DNA of 34,717 bases. It comes from an uncultured Clostridia bacterium (GTDB lineage: Bacteria; Bacillota; Clostridia; Oscillospirales; Acutalibacteraceae). Positions 1-7,839 of the stretch are shown in pieces. The translations under genes and the position numbers were made by a program. Each line of letters opens with the position of its first letter. Position 1 is the stretch's first letter. The stretch lies in the NCBI GenBank assembly GCA_904420015.1, contig CAJFTS010000014.1, positions 1 through 34,717 of the forward strand. The letters are read 5' to 3'. Under the pieces are notes generated by a model. It saw nothing but the letters and a program-made list of their open reading frames with translations. It ran no database searches and was not told where the DNA came from.

Positions 1-598
<598 letters not shown>

Positions 599-645
599 CT
601 AAATTACCTCCCGTATTTGGTATGATGAAAACAATGATTGCTCGC

Positions 646-963
<318 letters not shown>

Positions 964-990
964 TTAGCACTCTCTATCTTTGAGTGCTAA
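964..990 (-). promoter_or_regulatory. CIRCE operator (HrcA binding site) of groESL
   Basis: A perfect inverted repeat TTAGCACTC-N9-GAGTGCTAA lies between the groESL promoter and groES. This is the canonical CIRCE element bound by the HrcA repressor. It overlaps the expected transcription start, so the repressor would block initiation, and it would also form a 5' hairpin in the mRNA. Confidence 0.98.
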
Positions 991-994
991 AGCT

Positions 995-1023
995 ATTGTA
1001 ATCATATCGCTTGGAAAAATCAA
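995..1023 (-). promoter_or_regulatory. Sigma-A promoter of groESL
   Basis: Read on the minus strand: -35 TTGATT (1023-1018), 17-base spacer, -10 TACAAT (1000-995). The start of transcription is expected around 988, inside the CIRCE repeat. Confidence 0.85.
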
Positions 1024-1071
1024 GTACTATTTTTAGAAAATTGCGCCCTTCACAAAATGTTTACAAACACC

Positions 1072-1100
1072 AGGCGTTTCCCATAAAAAGGGAAACGCTT
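1072..1100 (-). terminator. Hairpin downstream of the THUMP methyltransferase gene, probable terminator
   Basis: Nine perfect base pairs, GCGTTTCCC (1074-1082) with GGGAAACGC (1090-1098), loop of 7, extendable by G-U and A-U pairs. On the minus strand the stem is followed by a mixed GT-rich run, not a clean T tract, so termination is likely but not textbook. A weaker stem (GTATGG/CCATAC) lies just before it, around 1107-1134. Confidence 0.5.
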
Positions 1101-1163
1101 CCCCTTCAAAGTATGGCGCGGTTTTCCGGCCTCCATACAAAGGGAAAGCATTTTTGCCGTCCT

Positions 1164-2282
1164 TTATTTGAAATACATGTACAGCTGGCATTTAATCATG
1201 CCGTTATAGAGCTTGCGGCGTTTGTCGGCTTTGCGACCGAAAAGGGCTTCAAAATCCTCATGAGGGCTGATGATGTAATACCCAAACCTATCCTTTCGGA
1301 TAAACACCTTTCCCATCTCCCGGTAAAGGGTCTCCGCTTCCCGAATGTCCAAAAGCCGCTCGCCGTAGGGCGGATTACACAGGATGATGGCCTTTTCCCC
1401 GTCGTCCGAAAAGTCCCGGATGTCCCGTTTCTCCACCCGGATGCGGGAGGCAACCCCCGCCCGTTTGGCGTTTCGCATCGTCAGCTCCAGCGTATGCTCG
1501 TCAATGTCGTAGCCCACCGCTTCAAACTCGTTGTCCCGGATAATCCGGCTCATGGCGTACTGACGCTCCTCCTGCCAGGCCCTTTGAGGGACGGCACCCC
1601 ATTTCTCCGCCGCAAAGGTGCGGTTGAGCCCTGGGGCGATGCGCATGGCAATGAGGGCCGACTCGATGAGCAGCGTCCCCGAGCCGCAGAACGGATCGAT
1701 CACCCGGCTGTATCCCCGCACCCGCGCCAGATCCGCGATAGCGGCGGCCAGCGTCTCCTTAATAGGCGCGTCGTTGGCACGGGGGCGGTAGCCCCGCTTG
1801 TGAAGCCCTTCCCCCGAGGTATCCAGCAACAGAACGGCCCGGTCCTTGAGAAGGGAAAACTGAATCTGATGCAGCGCCCCCGTCTCCTCAAACCAAGGGA
1901 TCCGATAAGCCGTTTTCAGCCGTTCCACCACTGCCTTTTTCACAATGGCCTGGCAGTCGGGTACGCTGTGAAGCTTGGAATTGATGGACCAGCCCTTAAC
2001 CGGGAACGCGTCCAGCTTACCGATCCACCGCTCCCAGGGCAGTGCCTTCACCCCTTCAAACAGCTCGTCAAAGGTGCGCGCCGGGAACTCGCCCAGATGA
2101 ACCTGAATGCGTTCGGCAAACCGGGAAGAGAGGTTTGCCCGGGCGAGCATAGCTTCGTCGCCACAAAAGAGCACCCGGCCGGTATCCGGCTTCACCTGCG
2201 AGGCCCCCATGCGGCGCAGCTCGTCAGCCAAAATCCCCTCAATCCCGAACAGGCAGGGGGCGGACATTTGAATGCAATCCAT
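1164..2282 (-). CDS. THUMP-domain class I RNA methyltransferase (RlmL-N/YpsC-like)
   Basis: Probable 23S rRNA guanine-N2 methyltransferase using S-adenosylmethionine. The 372-residue length fits the Bacillus YpsC group. An N-terminal ferredoxin-like plus THUMP region (about residues 1-155) is followed by a Rossmann methyltransferase with motif I DPFCGSGTLLIE and the catalytic NPPYGERL motif typical of exocyclic amino-group methylation. The start was set at the ATG at 2280-2282 because AAGGAG lies 6 bases upstream; a longer in-frame extension to 2348 would overlap the promoter. The gene is transcribed alone from the promoter at 2320-2348. Substrate specificity is inferred from the family. Confidence 0.92.
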   Translation of the reverse strand: MDCIQMSAPCLFGIEGILADELRRMGASQVKPDTGRVLFCGDEAMLARANLSSRFAERIQVHLGEFPARTFDELFEGVKALPWERWIGKLDAFPVKGWSINSKLHSVPDCQAIVKKAVVERLKTAYRIPWFEETGALHQIQFSLLKDRAVLLLDTSGEGLHKRGYRPRANDAPIKETLAAAIADLARVRGYSRVIDPFCGSGTLLIESALIAMRIAPGLNRTFAAEKWGAVPQRAWQEERQYAMSRIIRDNEFEAVGYDIDEHTLELTMRNAKRAGVASRIRVEKRDIRDFSDDGEKAIILCNPPYGERLLDIREAETLYREMGKVFIRKDRFGYYIISPHEDFEALFGRKADKRRKLYNGMIKCQLYMYFK

Positions 2283-2319
2283 ACTGTTCTCCTTTTTCCT
2301 ACCTACAATTGTTTTCCCT

Positions 2320-2348
2320 ATTATACCGCAGATGGCCGGGGAAGGCAA
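2320..2348 (-). promoter_or_regulatory. Sigma-A promoter of the THUMP methyltransferase gene
   Basis: Minus strand: -35 TTGCCT (2348-2343), 17-base spacer, perfect -10 TATAAT (2325-2320), about 38 bases before the start codon. Confidence 0.8.
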
Positions 2349-2554
2349 AGCTTATTAGCAAGCACGCCCTTTTGCATCCTGCTGCAAAAACGGCCTTCTC
2401 TTTCCGTTTAAGCATTCCGGGGACCCGCGCGCCGCCTGAAAGCCGCGGGCAGCAGGGAAACCTCCGCAGAGCGATCCGGCCCGCACGTCTTTCCCCCTCA
2501 AAAGCCTTTGCATGTCATGCATTTCATCGAAGTTCATTTCCCGGGAAAAGACGC
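2349..2554. other. Gene-free spacer between the methyltransferase promoter and the hpf terminator
   Basis: About 200 bases in which I see no convincing gene, RNA or repeat. Short open frames here lack ribosome binding sites and recognisable proteins. Confidence 0.5.
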
Positions 2555-2584
2555 AAAAGGGGCCGCGCCCGTAAGCGCGGCCCC
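2555..2584 (-). terminator. Rho-independent terminator of hpf
   Basis: Ten perfect GC-rich pairs, GGGGCCGCGC (2559-2568) with GCGCGGCCCC (2575-2584), six-base loop. On the minus strand this is followed by TTTTGCGTCTTTT. It lies 42 bases after the hpf stop. Confidence 0.9.
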
Positions 2585-2626
2585 ATCATTATTATCAGAC
2601 ACCCGGCCCCCTTCGGCCGGCATTTT

Positions 2627-3151
2627 CTATTCCGCTTCCGGCTCCAGAAGGCCGTAGTCGCCGTTTTTGCGATGGTAAACGACGTTGATCTCATTGGTGT
2701 CGGCGTTGCGGAACATGAAAAACTCATGTCCTAGCATATTCATTTGCAAAATCGCCTCGTCTACATCGAGAGGCTTGATGGGAAGACGTTTGGTGCGTAC
2801 CACCTGAAAGTCCGCCTCTTCCTCTACCGGCTCGGGATACAGATCCTCCAGCGATTGGGCATAGAGGCGTTTCTCCAACCGGGTCTTGTTTTTGCGGATC
2901 TGGCGGGCCAGGGAATCCATCACCTTATCCAGCGCTTCCTCCATTTCGAAGGCGGTTTCCTCCGCGCGGTAGACCATGCCGCCGTTGCGGATGGTTACCT
3001 CCACCGTCTGCCGGTTCTTCTCCAGCGTCACGGTTACGCTCGCTTGTGCCTCCTTCTCAAACAGGCGGTCGAACTTGGAAAGCTTCTTTTCCACCCGTTC
3101 CTTGAAAGAATCTCTGAGGTTGACCTTTCTCCCGGTAATGGTAATGATCAT
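2627..3151 (-). CDS. hpf: Ribosome hibernation promoting factor, long form
   Basis: Long HPF that dimerises 70S ribosomes into inactive 100S particles in stationary phase. The 174 residues comprise an N-terminal S30AE/YfiA domain (about 1-100, starting MIITITGRKVNLRDSFKERVEKK, basic and alpha-beta) and the C-terminal dimerisation domain (about 118-170) with the typical IKPLDVDEAILQMNMLGHEFFMF stretch. The ATG at 3149-3151 has GGAGG five bases upstream; an upstream in-frame ATG at 3163 lacks a good site. It is monocistronic, with its own promoter near 3343, a roughly 185-base leader and a strong terminator. The long leader suggests post-transcriptional control, but no known riboswitch is seen. 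Confidence 0.97.
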   Translation of the reverse strand: MIITITGRKVNLRDSFKERVEKKLSKFDRLFEKEAQASVTVTLEKNRQTVEVTIRNGGMVYRAEETAFEMEEALDKVMDSLARQIRKNKTRLEKRLYAQSLEDLYPEPVEEEADFQVVRTKRLPIKPLDVDEAILQMNMLGHEFFMFRNADTNEINVVYHRKNGDYGLLEPEAE

Positions 3152-3189
3152 AGTAACCTCCATTCCGCCGTCCCCTGCAAAGGTTTTAT

Positions 3190-3213
3190 AAAACGGAGCA
3201 CAGCATCCGTTTT
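3190..3213 (-). other. Hairpin in the hpf 5' leader
   Basis: Perfect 8-bp inverted repeat AAAACGGA (3190-3197) and TCCGTTTT (3206-3213) with an 8-base loop, 40 bases upstream of the hpf start. On the minus-strand RNA the stem ends in UUUU, so it resembles a weak attenuator, but no U tract follows. Function unknown. Confidence 0.45.
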
Positions 3214-3342
3214 CCCGTCCTTTCTCAGGGACATGCACTTAAAATATGATAAACCGGAAAAAATCCGGACTATCTTCGGCCGGCTTGCCGTTCCTTCCCC
3301 GCGCATCCCCCCCAAATCCAGGCTGGGCCTTTCGATGATCCT

Positions 3343-3371
3343 ATTATACCACAGGTTATATGAAAATAAAA
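3343..3371 (-). promoter_or_regulatory. Candidate promoter of hpf
   Basis: A perfect -10 TATAAT on the minus strand (3348-3343). The -35 at the 17-base position is poor (TTTTAT, 3371-3366), so an activator or an alternative sigma factor may be involved. Confidence 0.5.
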
Positions 3372-3374
3372 GGG

Positions 3375-4217
3375 TTATATTGTTATTTTTTTGTGACGTG
3401 TCACATGACAGCCGATGTTCACCGCCACCGGAAGCCCGGCAATGTGAGTCGGATAAGGCTCGATCTGCACTGCGAGAGCGGTGGTGTCGCCCCCGAAGCC
3501 CTGCGGCCCGATGCCCAGGGCGTTGACGCGGTGCAAAAGCTCCCGTTCCATCTCGGCGTAGTAGGGGTCCGGGTTTTCCTCGGATACGCTGCGGCAGAGG
3601 GCCTTCTTTGCCAGGTACGCGCAGTATTCGAAATCCCCGCCGATGCCGACCCCCACCACCATCGGCGGGCAGGGGTTGCTGGACGCCTGACTGACCACGT
3701 CCACCACATAATGGAGGATATCCTCTCTGGTGGCCGAAGGGGTGAACATCTTCATCGCGCTCATATTCTCGCTGCCGAAGCCCTTCGGCGCGGCAGTGAT
3801 GGTCACCTTGTCGCCGGGAACCAGACGCAGATGGACAATGGCGGGGGTGTTGTCGCCGGTGTTCTTTCGCTTGAGCGGGTCGCCCACCACCGAGCAGCGC
3901 AGACGTCCCTCCAGATATCCCCGGCGCACCCCTTCGTTCACCGCATCCTCGAAAAGGCCGTCCGTCAAGTGTACCTCCTGGCCCAATTCCACGAAAAGCA
4001 CCGCCATTCCGGTGTCCTGGCAGATAGGGATCCCAAGCTCCTTCGCCGCCGCCAAATTTTCCACCAAATCCTGCATAATGCCGCTCCCCAAGGGATCGCT
4101 TTCCCTTTTCGCGCTCTCCTCAATGCGGGATACCAGATCACAGGGCAGCTCCCGGTTTGCATCCACAAACAGCCGCGCCACCGCCTTTGTGATCTCGCCA
4201 ACGCTAATCTCTCTCAC
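3375..4217 (-). CDS. Class I (Fe-S) fumarate hydratase, alpha subunit, without an adjacent beta subunit
   Basis: Alpha (N-terminal) half of the oxygen-sensitive iron-sulfur fumarase/tartrate dehydratase family, interconverting fumarate and malate or a related hydroxy acid. It has 280 residues, full length for a stand-alone alpha subunit. Three conserved cysteines for a [4Fe-4S] cluster are present: C66 (ICQDTGMA), C183 (NPCPPMVVGVGIGG) and C270 (NIGCHVTRH). The start is GTG at 4215-4217, overlapping the end of the upstream amidohydrolase by 14 bases with only a weak ribosome site, so it is probably translated by coupling. The beta subunit gene that normally follows is absent; the next gene is hpf with its own promoter. 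Actual substrate not certain. Confidence 0.93.
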   Translation of the reverse strand: MREISVGEITKAVARLFVDANRELPCDLVSRIEESAKRESDPLGSGIMQDLVENLAAAKELGIPICQDTGMAVLFVELGQEVHLTDGLFEDAVNEGVRRGYLEGRLRCSVVGDPLKRKNTGDNTPAIVHLRLVPGDKVTITAAPKGFGSENMSAMKMFTPSATREDILHYVVDVVSQASSNPCPPMVVGVGIGGDFEYCAYLAKKALCRSVSEENPDPYYAEMERELLHRVNALGIGPQGFGGDTTALAVQIEPYPTHIAGLPVAVNIGCHVTRHKKITI

Positions 4218-5379
4218 GCCTTACCACAACCTTTCCGTTTACAATCACAAGCCGCGGCTTTGCCGAAAGGGAGAGAGGATCTTCCTCAAACAGAACCAGA
4301 TCCGCGTCCTTGCCTGCCGCAATCGAACCTACCCGGTCGGCAATGCCGCAAATATGCGCCGGGACGATGGTAATCGCCCGCAGCGCCGCTTCCCGCTCCA
4401 TCCCTTCCCGAACGGCGAGACCTGCGCAGAGAGGCAGGTACTGGATCGGGATGACGGGATGGTCGGTGATGATGGCCGTTTCCACCCCGGCCTCGGAAAG
4501 GATTCCGGGATTCGCTGGAGTCAGATCCCGCAGCTCCGGCTTGGAGCGGTCGCACAAAATCGGGCCGGCCAGCACCTGTATCCCCTCGGCCTGAAGCCGG
4601 TCGGCCGCCAGATGCCCTTGGGTACCGTGAACAATGGTGTAGCGCAGATGAAATTCCTTGGCCAAACGCACGGCGGTAAAGATATCGTCGCACCGGTGGG
4701 CATGGAAATGGGCGGGCAGTTCCCCCTTGAGCACTGGGAGCAGCGCCTCGCATTTTGCATCGTAGTCCGGCTCTTCCAGCTCCTCGTCGGCCGCCGCCTC
4801 TTCCAGCTGCCTGAGATACCGCTTGGCTTTGTTGAGCTGCTCGCGGATCAAGGCGGCGGTGGCCATCCGGGTTACCGGCGCCTGGCTTTTGCCGTGGTAA
4901 ACCGTCTTTGGGTTTTCCCCCAAGGCAAACTTCATGGCCACCGGCGCTTTGACAATCATGTCGTCGATGCGCATGCCGTAGGTTTTCACCGCCGCCAGCT
5001 GTCCGCCGATGGCGTTGGCGCTGCCCGGACCGGTTACCACCGTGGTCACCCCTGCCCGAAACGCCTCAAGAAAGCAGCGGTCCATCGGATTGATCGCATC
5101 CATCCCCCTCAGATGGGGGGTCACCGGGTCGGTATCCTCATTGCCATCGTCCCCTTCAAAGCCCAGACCGTCCTCCCACATGCCCAGATGGGTGTGGGCG
5201 TCCACAAATCCAGGGTAAAGCTCCGCCCCTTCCCCATCGATGACGTCTTCCTGCCCCTCTGGGACAGGCATCTCATTCATGGGACCGAACCCGGCGATCA
5301 CCTTCCCTTTTGTCTGCAGCCAGCCGTTTTCAATCACGGCCCCTTCCATGGTGTGAATCCGTACCTGTTTGAGTAACAA
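4204..5379 (-). CDS. Metal-dependent amidohydrolase, imidazolonepropionase-like
   Basis: Amidohydrolase-superfamily TIM-barrel enzyme, 391 residues. Metal ligands are visible in order: DAHTHLG (H62, H64), HAHRCDD, IVHGTQGH and the TDHP aspartate. The flanking composite beta-sandwich is formed by the N-terminal strand region and the C-terminal GSIAAGKDADLVLF block. This subgroup is close to imidazolonepropionase and isoaspartyl-dipeptidase-like enzymes, but no histidine-utilisation genes are nearby, so the substrate is unknown. The start is TTG at 5377-5379, supported by AAGGAG eight bases upstream. The 3' end overlaps the fumarase alpha gene by 14 bases, suggesting related roles. No clear promoter is seen in the 58-base gap after the yabR terminator. 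Confidence 0.88.
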   Translation of the reverse strand: MLLKQVRIHTMEGAVIENGWLQTKGKVIAGFGPMNEMPVPEGQEDVIDGEGAELYPGFVDAHTHLGMWEDGLGFEGDDGNEDTDPVTPHLRGMDAINPMDRCFLEAFRAGVTTVVTGPGSANAIGGQLAAVKTYGMRIDDMIVKAPVAMKFALGENPKTVYHGKSQAPVTRMATAALIREQLNKAKRYLRQLEEAAADEELEEPDYDAKCEALLPVLKGELPAHFHAHRCDDIFTAVRLAKEFHLRYTIVHGTQGHLAADRLQAEGIQVLAGPILCDRSKPELRDLTPANPGILSEAGVETAIITDHPVIPIQYLPLCAGLAVREGMEREAALRAITIVPAHICGIADRVGSIAAGKDADLVLFEEDPLSLSAKPRLVIVNGKVVVRRERD

Positions 5380-5437
5380 CGCACATTCTCCTTTTACGTT
5401 TCATATGCCTCCCCATCATCGGATGGGATAAAACAGC

Positions 5438-5467
5438 AAAAAAGCGGAGTGGTCCCCCACCCCGCTT
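5438..5467 (-). terminator. Rho-independent terminator of the yab/divIC/yabR unit
   Basis: Eleven-bp stem (5442-5452 with 5457-5467, one G-U pair) and a four-base loop, followed on the minus strand by TTTTTT (5443-5438). It lies 18 bases after the yabR stop. Confidence 0.9.
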
Positions 5468-5484
5468 GGAATCCTTCCATTCGC

Positions 5485-5931
5485 TTACCGGGAACCGCCG
5501 CGTCTGGAAAACCCGCCGCGCTTGGAATCCACGTTTCGCTTCAAATCGGACATTTTCTCTTCACTGCTCTGCTTAAATTTCGACATCATATCTTCAAATG
5601 AGGTGGGCTCATTGCGGCTGCTCTGCCATTCGAAGTTACCCGGACGGCCCGGAGAAACAAACGGACGGCGTCCGCCGCGGGGCGCCGAAGGCGGCGGGTC
5701 CATCGCCTTCTTCATAGAAAGGCTGACCTTGCCTTCCTCACTGATGCTCAGCACCTTCACCTTTACTGTCTGGTTCTCCGTCACATAATCCCGGATCTCC
5801 TTGACGTAAGTGGGCGCTACTTCCGAAATGTGCACCATACCGGTCTTTCCGCCGGGAAGCTCCACAAAAGCTCCGAACTTGGTAATCCCGGTGACCTTGC
5901 CCTCTACGATTGCTCCTACCTCAAGCTGCAT
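5485..5931 (-). CDS. yabR: S1-domain RNA-binding protein YabR
   Basis: General S1 RNA-binding protein of the YabR/GSP13 family, thought to associate with ribosomes. In its 148 residues, the S1 OB-fold covers about 1-73 (VGAIVEGKVTGITKFGAFVEL, then GMVHISEV and VKVKVLSISEEGKVSLSMK). The tail is low-complexity, rich in Arg, Gly, Ser and Pro, ending GGFSRRGGSR, which could add non-specific RNA affinity. The ribosome site AAGGAGG is 13 bases from the ATG, longer than usual. It is last in the rqcP-yabP-yabQ-divIC-yabR run, the same order as in Bacillus subtilis. Confidence 0.93.
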   Translation of the reverse strand: MQLEVGAIVEGKVTGITKFGAFVELPGGKTGMVHISEVAPTYVKEIRDYVTENQTVKVKVLSISEEGKVSLSMKKAMDPPPSAPRGGRRPFVSPGRPGNFEWQSSRNEPTSFEDMMSKFKQSSEEKMSDLKRNVDSKRGGFSRRGGSR

Positions 5932-5971
5932 AAACCCTAAGTTTCCTCCTTAAATTTGACCTCTCGCCCGC

Positions 5972-6259
5972 CTAGTTTCCGTTGGCCAGGATGACCACCT
6001 GCTCGTCGGAAAAGACATAGCCGAGCTCCCGGGCGATCCGCTCGATCTCCGCCTGGTCGTCCCCGGCGTCAATCATAGCCTGCAGCTCCTCATTCTTGAG
6101 CGTCTGCTCCTGGATCTGCTGGTTGACCTCATCGAGCGATTCCTGCGAGCGGCCGATGTCCATCTGAAGCTGGACCAGCGATACCGCCACATATACGCCG
6201 AACGCCATGCAGGCGAGCCTGAGAAGGACGCTTTTTCTTTTCTTTTTTACCGCCTTCAT
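5972..6259 (-). CDS. divIC: Septum formation initiator DivIC (FtsB-like)
   Basis: Small bitopic division protein of the DivIC/FtsB family that links late divisome components. It has 95 residues: a basic cytoplasmic start (MKAVKKKRKS), one membrane segment (about 11-30), a short periplasmic-type coiled coil (about 33-65, QMDIGRSQESLDEVNQQIQ), and the conserved end IERIARELGYVFSDEQVVI. The best Shine-Dalgarno AAAGG is 14 bases from the ATG; a small CGGT-AAA-ACCG hairpin between them could shorten the effective distance. It follows yabQ by 11 bases and is probably translationally linked to it. Confidence 0.93.
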   Translation of the reverse strand: MKAVKKKRKSVLLRLACMAFGVYVAVSLVQLQMDIGRSQESLDEVNQQIQEQTLKNEELQAMIDAGDDQAEIERIARELGYVFSDEQVVILANGN

Positions 6260-6270
6260 CGGTTTTACCG

Positions 6271-6816
6271 CTACCTTTCCGCTTCCGATTTCTTCTCCTT
6301 GCGCTTGGGAGAGATATTAAAAAGATTATATAACAAAATACCCGTACGTTTCAAGCGGTATTTTGATGATCTTGAAAGTTTTTTCGAATGATTTCCGGCT
6401 TTTTTCACGGCATGGCGCATTTTTCCGCCAGCTTTCACAAACGGACGGAAGATCGGCTTGATAATTTTATCCCTCAAAAAGCGCAGCACACACCGGATCG
6501 CCCGGCTGATGGCCTGGGCCGAACGCATGATAAGCCGCCCGATGGTACCGTAGTAAACCATCGCCCCCAAAAGCTCGCCTACAATCAGATAGCCCCGGAT
6601 TTCCCCGGCATTGACTCCCAGGATAAACAGGAAGGTCAGCACGCCGCAGACGCACCAATAAAGCAGGTCCTCAAAAAATATCAGGATCTTTCCCGTGGGG
6701 ATCAGGGCCCGCAGAATCCGAAACACATCGTAAAGCGCCCCCAGCCCCGCCCCAAACGCCAGCGCCAGCAGAAAGTCCATCGTCTGGTCGGCAAGGGAAA
6801 TGCCCAATCCGACCAC
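6271..6816 (-). CDS. yabQ: Spore cortex biosynthesis protein YabQ
   Basis: Membrane protein needed for spore cortex formation, located in the forespore outer membrane in Bacillus. It has 181 residues: about three to four hydrophobic segments in the first 100 residues (including ALAFGAGLGALYDVFRIL, the YabQ hallmark) and a very basic C-terminal tail (about 110-181). The start is uncertain: GTG at 6816 gives MVGLGISLAD, but AGAGG is better placed (8 bases) for a TTG at 6807. It sits between yabP and divIC as in other sporulating Firmicutes, and its presence supports an endospore former. Confidence 0.92.
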   Translation of the reverse strand: MVGLGISLADQTMDFLLALAFGAGLGALYDVFRILRALIPTGKILIFFEDLLYWCVCGVLTFLFILGVNAGEIRGYLIVGELLGAMVYYGTIGRLIMRSAQAISRAIRCVLRFLRDKIIKPIFRPFVKAGGKMRHAVKKAGNHSKKLSRSSKYRLKRTGILLYNLFNISPKRKEKKSEAER

Positions 6817-6854
6817 CTCTCTTCTTTCGCAAAGTCCGTCCGTACCGTCCTGCG

Positions 6855-7145
6855 CTATTTAAAGAGGCGGCCGAAGAAGCCGGAAGAGCCGGAATTGGGC
6901 TGATCATCGCTGTAGGATAGCCCCTGGATGTTCCCCTCCATGGTAAGCTCCCCCGTTTCAATGCTCAGCTTATTGATGTGAAGCCCGGTGCCGGACACCG
7001 TCAGCTCCCCCATGTCGGTAAACACAATGATAGTCTGCTCGTCGAAGCTGTCCACGTCGGACACCCCCGACACGCTCAAGGTATGTCTATCCTCCAGAAT
7101 CACGTTGTGTGGAATCTTTACCTGGGGCTTCTTTTCTTCCGCCAT
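6855..7145 (-). CDS. yabP: Sporulation protein YabP
   Basis: Partner of YabQ in sporulation, made in the mother cell in Bacillus. It has 96 residues and is mostly beta, with the family signature PHNVILEDRHTLSVSGVSDVDSFDEQTIIVFT, then MGELTVSGTGLHI and LTMEGNIQGLSYSD. The ATG is preceded by GGGAGG at 8 bases. It lies downstream of rqcP (63-base gap) and upstream of yabQ. Confidence 0.95.
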   Translation of the reverse strand: MAEEKKPQVKIPHNVILEDRHTLSVSGVSDVDSFDEQTIIVFTDMGELTVSGTGLHINKLSIETGELTMEGNIQGLSYSDDQPNSGSSGFFGRLFK

Positions 7146-7208
7146 AATGAAAACCTCCCATAATCAGTTCGATAATGGATATGCGGTTTTCCGGCGGCTT
7201 ATGTCTGA

Positions 7209-7454
7209 TTATCCTTCGATAATCCGGTATAACAGACCGGCATTCTCCTTGGTGGCGTATTCGGAAATGGACAAAACCTCCGCCTTCAGCGGCTTTTGTC
7301 CCAAGGTTATTTCAATGACGTCTCCCACCTTTACCTCATAGGACGCGCGGGCAGGCTTTCCGTTGACCAGAATCCGCTTTGCGTCGCACGCCTCGTTGGC
7401 GATGGTGCGGCGCTTAATCAGGCGGGAAACCTTCAAATATTTGTCCAGCCGCAT
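7209..7454 (-). CDS. rqcP: S4-domain RNA-binding protein RqcP (YabO), ribosome quality control
   Basis: Small S4-domain protein of the Hsp15/YabO family, which binds the obstructed 50S-peptidyl-tRNA complex and helps RqcH add alanine tails to stalled nascent chains. It has 81 residues with the S4 fold at about 1-60 (MRLDKYLKVSRLIKRRTIANEAC, then GKPARASYEVKVGDVIEI). The ATG has AAAGGAGG 8 bases upstream. It starts a five-gene run after the hup terminator, so a promoter may lie within hup or the 40-base gap, although none is obvious. Confidence 0.95.
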   Translation of the reverse strand: MRLDKYLKVSRLIKRRTIANEACDAKRILVNGKPARASYEVKVGDVIEITLGQKPLKAEVLSISEYATKENAGLLYRIIEG

Positions 7455-7495
7455 CGTTGCAGCCTCCTTTGTACGATTATTTCCCCATCAAAACC

Positions 7496-7521
7496 AAAAA
7501 GGGCGGAGGTACCCTCCGCCC
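7496..7521 (-). terminator. Rho-independent terminator of hup
   Basis: Nine perfect pairs, GGGCGGAGG (7501-7509) with CCTCCGCCC (7513-7521), three-base loop, followed on the minus strand by TTTTT (7500-7496). It separates hup from rqcP inside an otherwise continuous gene run. Confidence 0.9.
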
Positions 7522-7534
7522 GATCAGGCATCAT

Positions 7535-7810
7535 TTACTTGGACACCGTATCCTTAAACGCCTTGCCGGCCTTAAACACCGGCTGCTTGGAAGCGGCAAT
7601 GACCATTTCCTCACCGGTGCGGGGATTGCGGCCCATTCTTTCCGCCCGCTCACGAAGTTCAAACGTACCGAAGCCCACTACCTGTACCTTGTCGCCGGCA
7701 GCTACCGCCTCGATCACCGCGTCGATAAACGCGCCGACCGCCTTTTCCGAATCCTTTTTGGTAAGCTCTGCTTTTTCTGCGACAGCAGCAATCAGCTCAG
7801 TCTTGTTCAT
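7535..7810 (-). CDS. hup: DNA-binding protein HU
   Basis: Histone-like dimeric nucleoid protein that bends DNA without strong sequence preference. It has 91 residues, the standard size, beginning [25 protein letters not shown], with the beta-arm signature [23 protein letters not shown] (the DNA-contacting Arg/Pro arm) and C-terminal [15 protein letters not shown]. The ATG has GGAGG upstream. It is inserted between mazG and rqcP and has its own terminator, which would let an abundant hup transcript be uncoupled from the sporulation genes. Confidence 0.98.
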   Translation of the reverse strand: MNKTELIAAVAEKAELTKKDSEKAVGAFIDAVIEAVAAGDKVQVVGFGTFELRERAERMGRNPRTGEEMVIAASKQPVFKAGKAFKDTVSK

Positions 7811-7839
7811 ACTTAAACCTCCAGTTAATTTATCATTCC

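Noticed and set aside
1011..2411. A 466-codon plus-strand open frame
   Set aside because: Antisense to the THUMP methyltransferase gene and its flanks. It crosses a promoter and a hairpin and matches no protein family I know.
3730..5376. A 548-codon plus-strand open frame
   Set aside because: Antisense to the amidohydrolase and fumarase genes, which carry clear catalytic motifs in the opposite sense.
5330..5408. A possible short leader peptide before the amidohydrolase (ATG in CATATG, GGGGAGG upstream)
   Set aside because: About two dozen codons in a frame overlapping the amidohydrolase start, with no runs of one amino acid and no attenuator hairpin. Probably chance.
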